This document shows, piece by piece, positions 63,140 to 64,000 of a stretch of DNA of 64,000 bases (the stretch's first letter is position 1; every line of letters begins with the position of its first letter). Made by a program: the position numbers and the translations under genes. The stretch lies in assembly GCA_036386835.1 (NCBI GenBank), contig DASVUX010000011.1, forward strand, positions 1 to 64,000. The letters are read 5' to 3'. Under the pieces are notes generated by a model, which saw only the letters and a list, made by a program, of their open reading frames with translations, had not been told where the DNA came from and ran no database searches. This stretch comes from 2-12-FULL-35-15 sp036386835 (lineage in GTDB: Bacteria; Bacteroidota; Bacteroidia; 2-12-FULL-35-15).

Positions 63140-64000
63140 TTACTGTATGGTCAGCCGGAGCACTTTTTGCTGCTTCCCTATATTTATCCTTACAAAATAC
63201 ATTCCCGCTGTTAAGCCAAGGTCCCATTTATCTATCGGGAAAGTATGGGTTCCTGCACTTACATTCTGGGCATTAAAAACCGGGTACACCCTTCCCGCAA
63301 CATCCACCAGCTTCACCTCAACTGAGGCCGGCTCATTAACGGACATCACCAGTTTGGCGGCATCTGGTGTAGGGTTCGGGTAAATGGCAAACACTTCTTC
63401 TTCTTCAGCATTTTCAATGGATTCTACTGCGGTGGAAAGGAAAACAGAAACACTGGATGTTGCTGCATCGGTACAACCCTGTGAATTCGTATATGAATAC
63501 GTGATTGTATAAGGTCCGCCCGCTCCTGCCGTTCCAGGGTCAAAGCTGTTACCTGCAATCCCCTGCCCTGAAAACACACCGCCTGCCGGAGTTCCTGTAA
63601 GCGTTACCGGTTCATCCCCGGCAAGATAATTCGCATTCAACCCGCTGAAAGATGCATTCGGTATAGCATGAACACTCATTGTCCTGGTGACTGCTTTTGA
63701 TCCGCAGGCATTGAAGCCTTTTACCATTATGTCATCACCGTTGGAAAGATTCCCCGATGTAAATGTGTTTACACTGCCTGCCGGTCCCTGGGAAATATTC
63801 TCACGGAAAAACTCATATGTTAGTGCGCCACCGGCCGTAAAAGTTACAGCAGTACCTGCACAGATGGAATTATCGGCATCTGATGATGTAAGTGTCACGG
63901 CAGGGATCACAGCGTCAACCCGGAATGCACCGGATGACTGGCTGTTCTTAACGGGGGCCGTGGAAACTATCCGGACTTTATAATTACTTCCCGAAACGCC
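63140..64000 (-). CDS. Secreted Ig-like repeat protein with T9SS type A sorting domain (5' end outside window)
   Basis: The frame is open through the right edge (the residues nearest the edge read GVSGSNYKVRIVST), so the start lies beyond base 64000. Visible parts are an Ig-like or PKD-like domain with cysteines (DNSICAGTAVTFTAGGALTY, GFNACGSKAVTRTMSVHAIP), a second one (FSGLNANYLAGDEPVTLTGT, ITYSYTNSQGC), and an acidic linker (ESIENAEEEEVF). The type A sorting domain closes it (AIYPNPTPDAAKLVMSV, LVDVAGRVYPVF, DLGLTAGMYFVRINI, ending VLRLTIQ). It is probably exported by T9SS. The peroxidase gene starts 14 bases downstream, so the two are likely one unit. Confidence 0.85.
   Translation of the reverse strand, partial: GVSGSNYKVRIVSTAPVKNSQSSGAFRVDAVIPAVTLTSSDADNSICAGTAVTFTAGGALTYEFFRENISQGPAGSVNTFTSGNLSNGDDIMVKGFNACGSKAVTRTMSVHAIPNASFSGLNANYLAGDEPVTLTGTPAGGVFSGQGIAGNSFDPGTAGAGGPYTITYSYTNSQGCTDAATSSVSVFLSTAVESIENAEEEEVFAIYPNPTPDAAKLVMSVNEPASVEVKLVDVAGRVYPVFNAQNVSAGTHTFPIDKWDLGLTAGMYFVRINIGKQQKVLRLTIQ

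Overview
The window is chromosomal DNA from a member of the Bacteroidota. Three things point there: several type IX secretion system (T9SS) cargo proteins with the two kinds of C-terminal sorting domain, a PorP/SprF family protein, and a complete alternative complex III (ACIII) gene cluster joined to a cytochrome oxidase. Candidate promoters resemble the Bacteroidota TAnnTTTG type. Genus cannot be fixed from the sequence alone. No rRNA, tRNA, CRISPR array, integrase or transposase was seen.

Layout. 1-7270 (+): the 3' part of a giant repeat adhesin with a gliding-motility type C-terminus, then a PorP/SprF protein. 7434-10970 (-): a large outer-membrane protein of unknown function. 11108-16844 (+): exonuclease III, an orphan oligopeptide-type ABC binding lipoprotein, an OmpA-family coiled-coil lipoprotein and a YwqK/MORN-like repeat protein. 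A small membrane protein (-) abuts the last of these tail to tail. 17471-22920 (+): rimP-nusA-infB behind a short leader with a terminator-like hairpin, then a YdcF-family protein. 23179-26068 (-): a small lipoprotein, a T9SS cargo and a SPOR-domain protein.

26394-38105 (+) is the metabolic core. actABCDEF is followed by coxB and coxA, so quinol oxidation by ACIII and oxygen reduction by an aa3-type oxidase are encoded as one transcription unit ending at a strong terminator. 38268-46021 (+) is an accessory stretch: a beta-helix T9SS protein, two paralogous propeller-like T9SS proteins (the second broken by a one-base deletion) and a small outer-membrane-like protein. Base composition falls sharply near 42150, and the two paralogues share a nearly identical 228-base tail.

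46549-57728 (-) holds a SprB/PKD repeat protein and three consecutive membrane-bound SpoIIE-type phosphatases, two with TPR sensors and one with a two-component-type propeller sensor. 57850-59977 (+) is an ABC-F ATPase and a small lipoprotein. 60013-64000 (-) is a DEAD-box helicase, a long di-haem peroxidase and a T9SS cargo that runs off the right edge.

Most genes belong to known families. The items most worth a second look are the 240-base repeat array held exactly in register, the homogenised T9SS tail with the neighbouring frameshift, the triple SpoIIE phosphatase operon, and the hairpins ahead of rimP and infB. I did not find a clearly undescribed multi-gene system.
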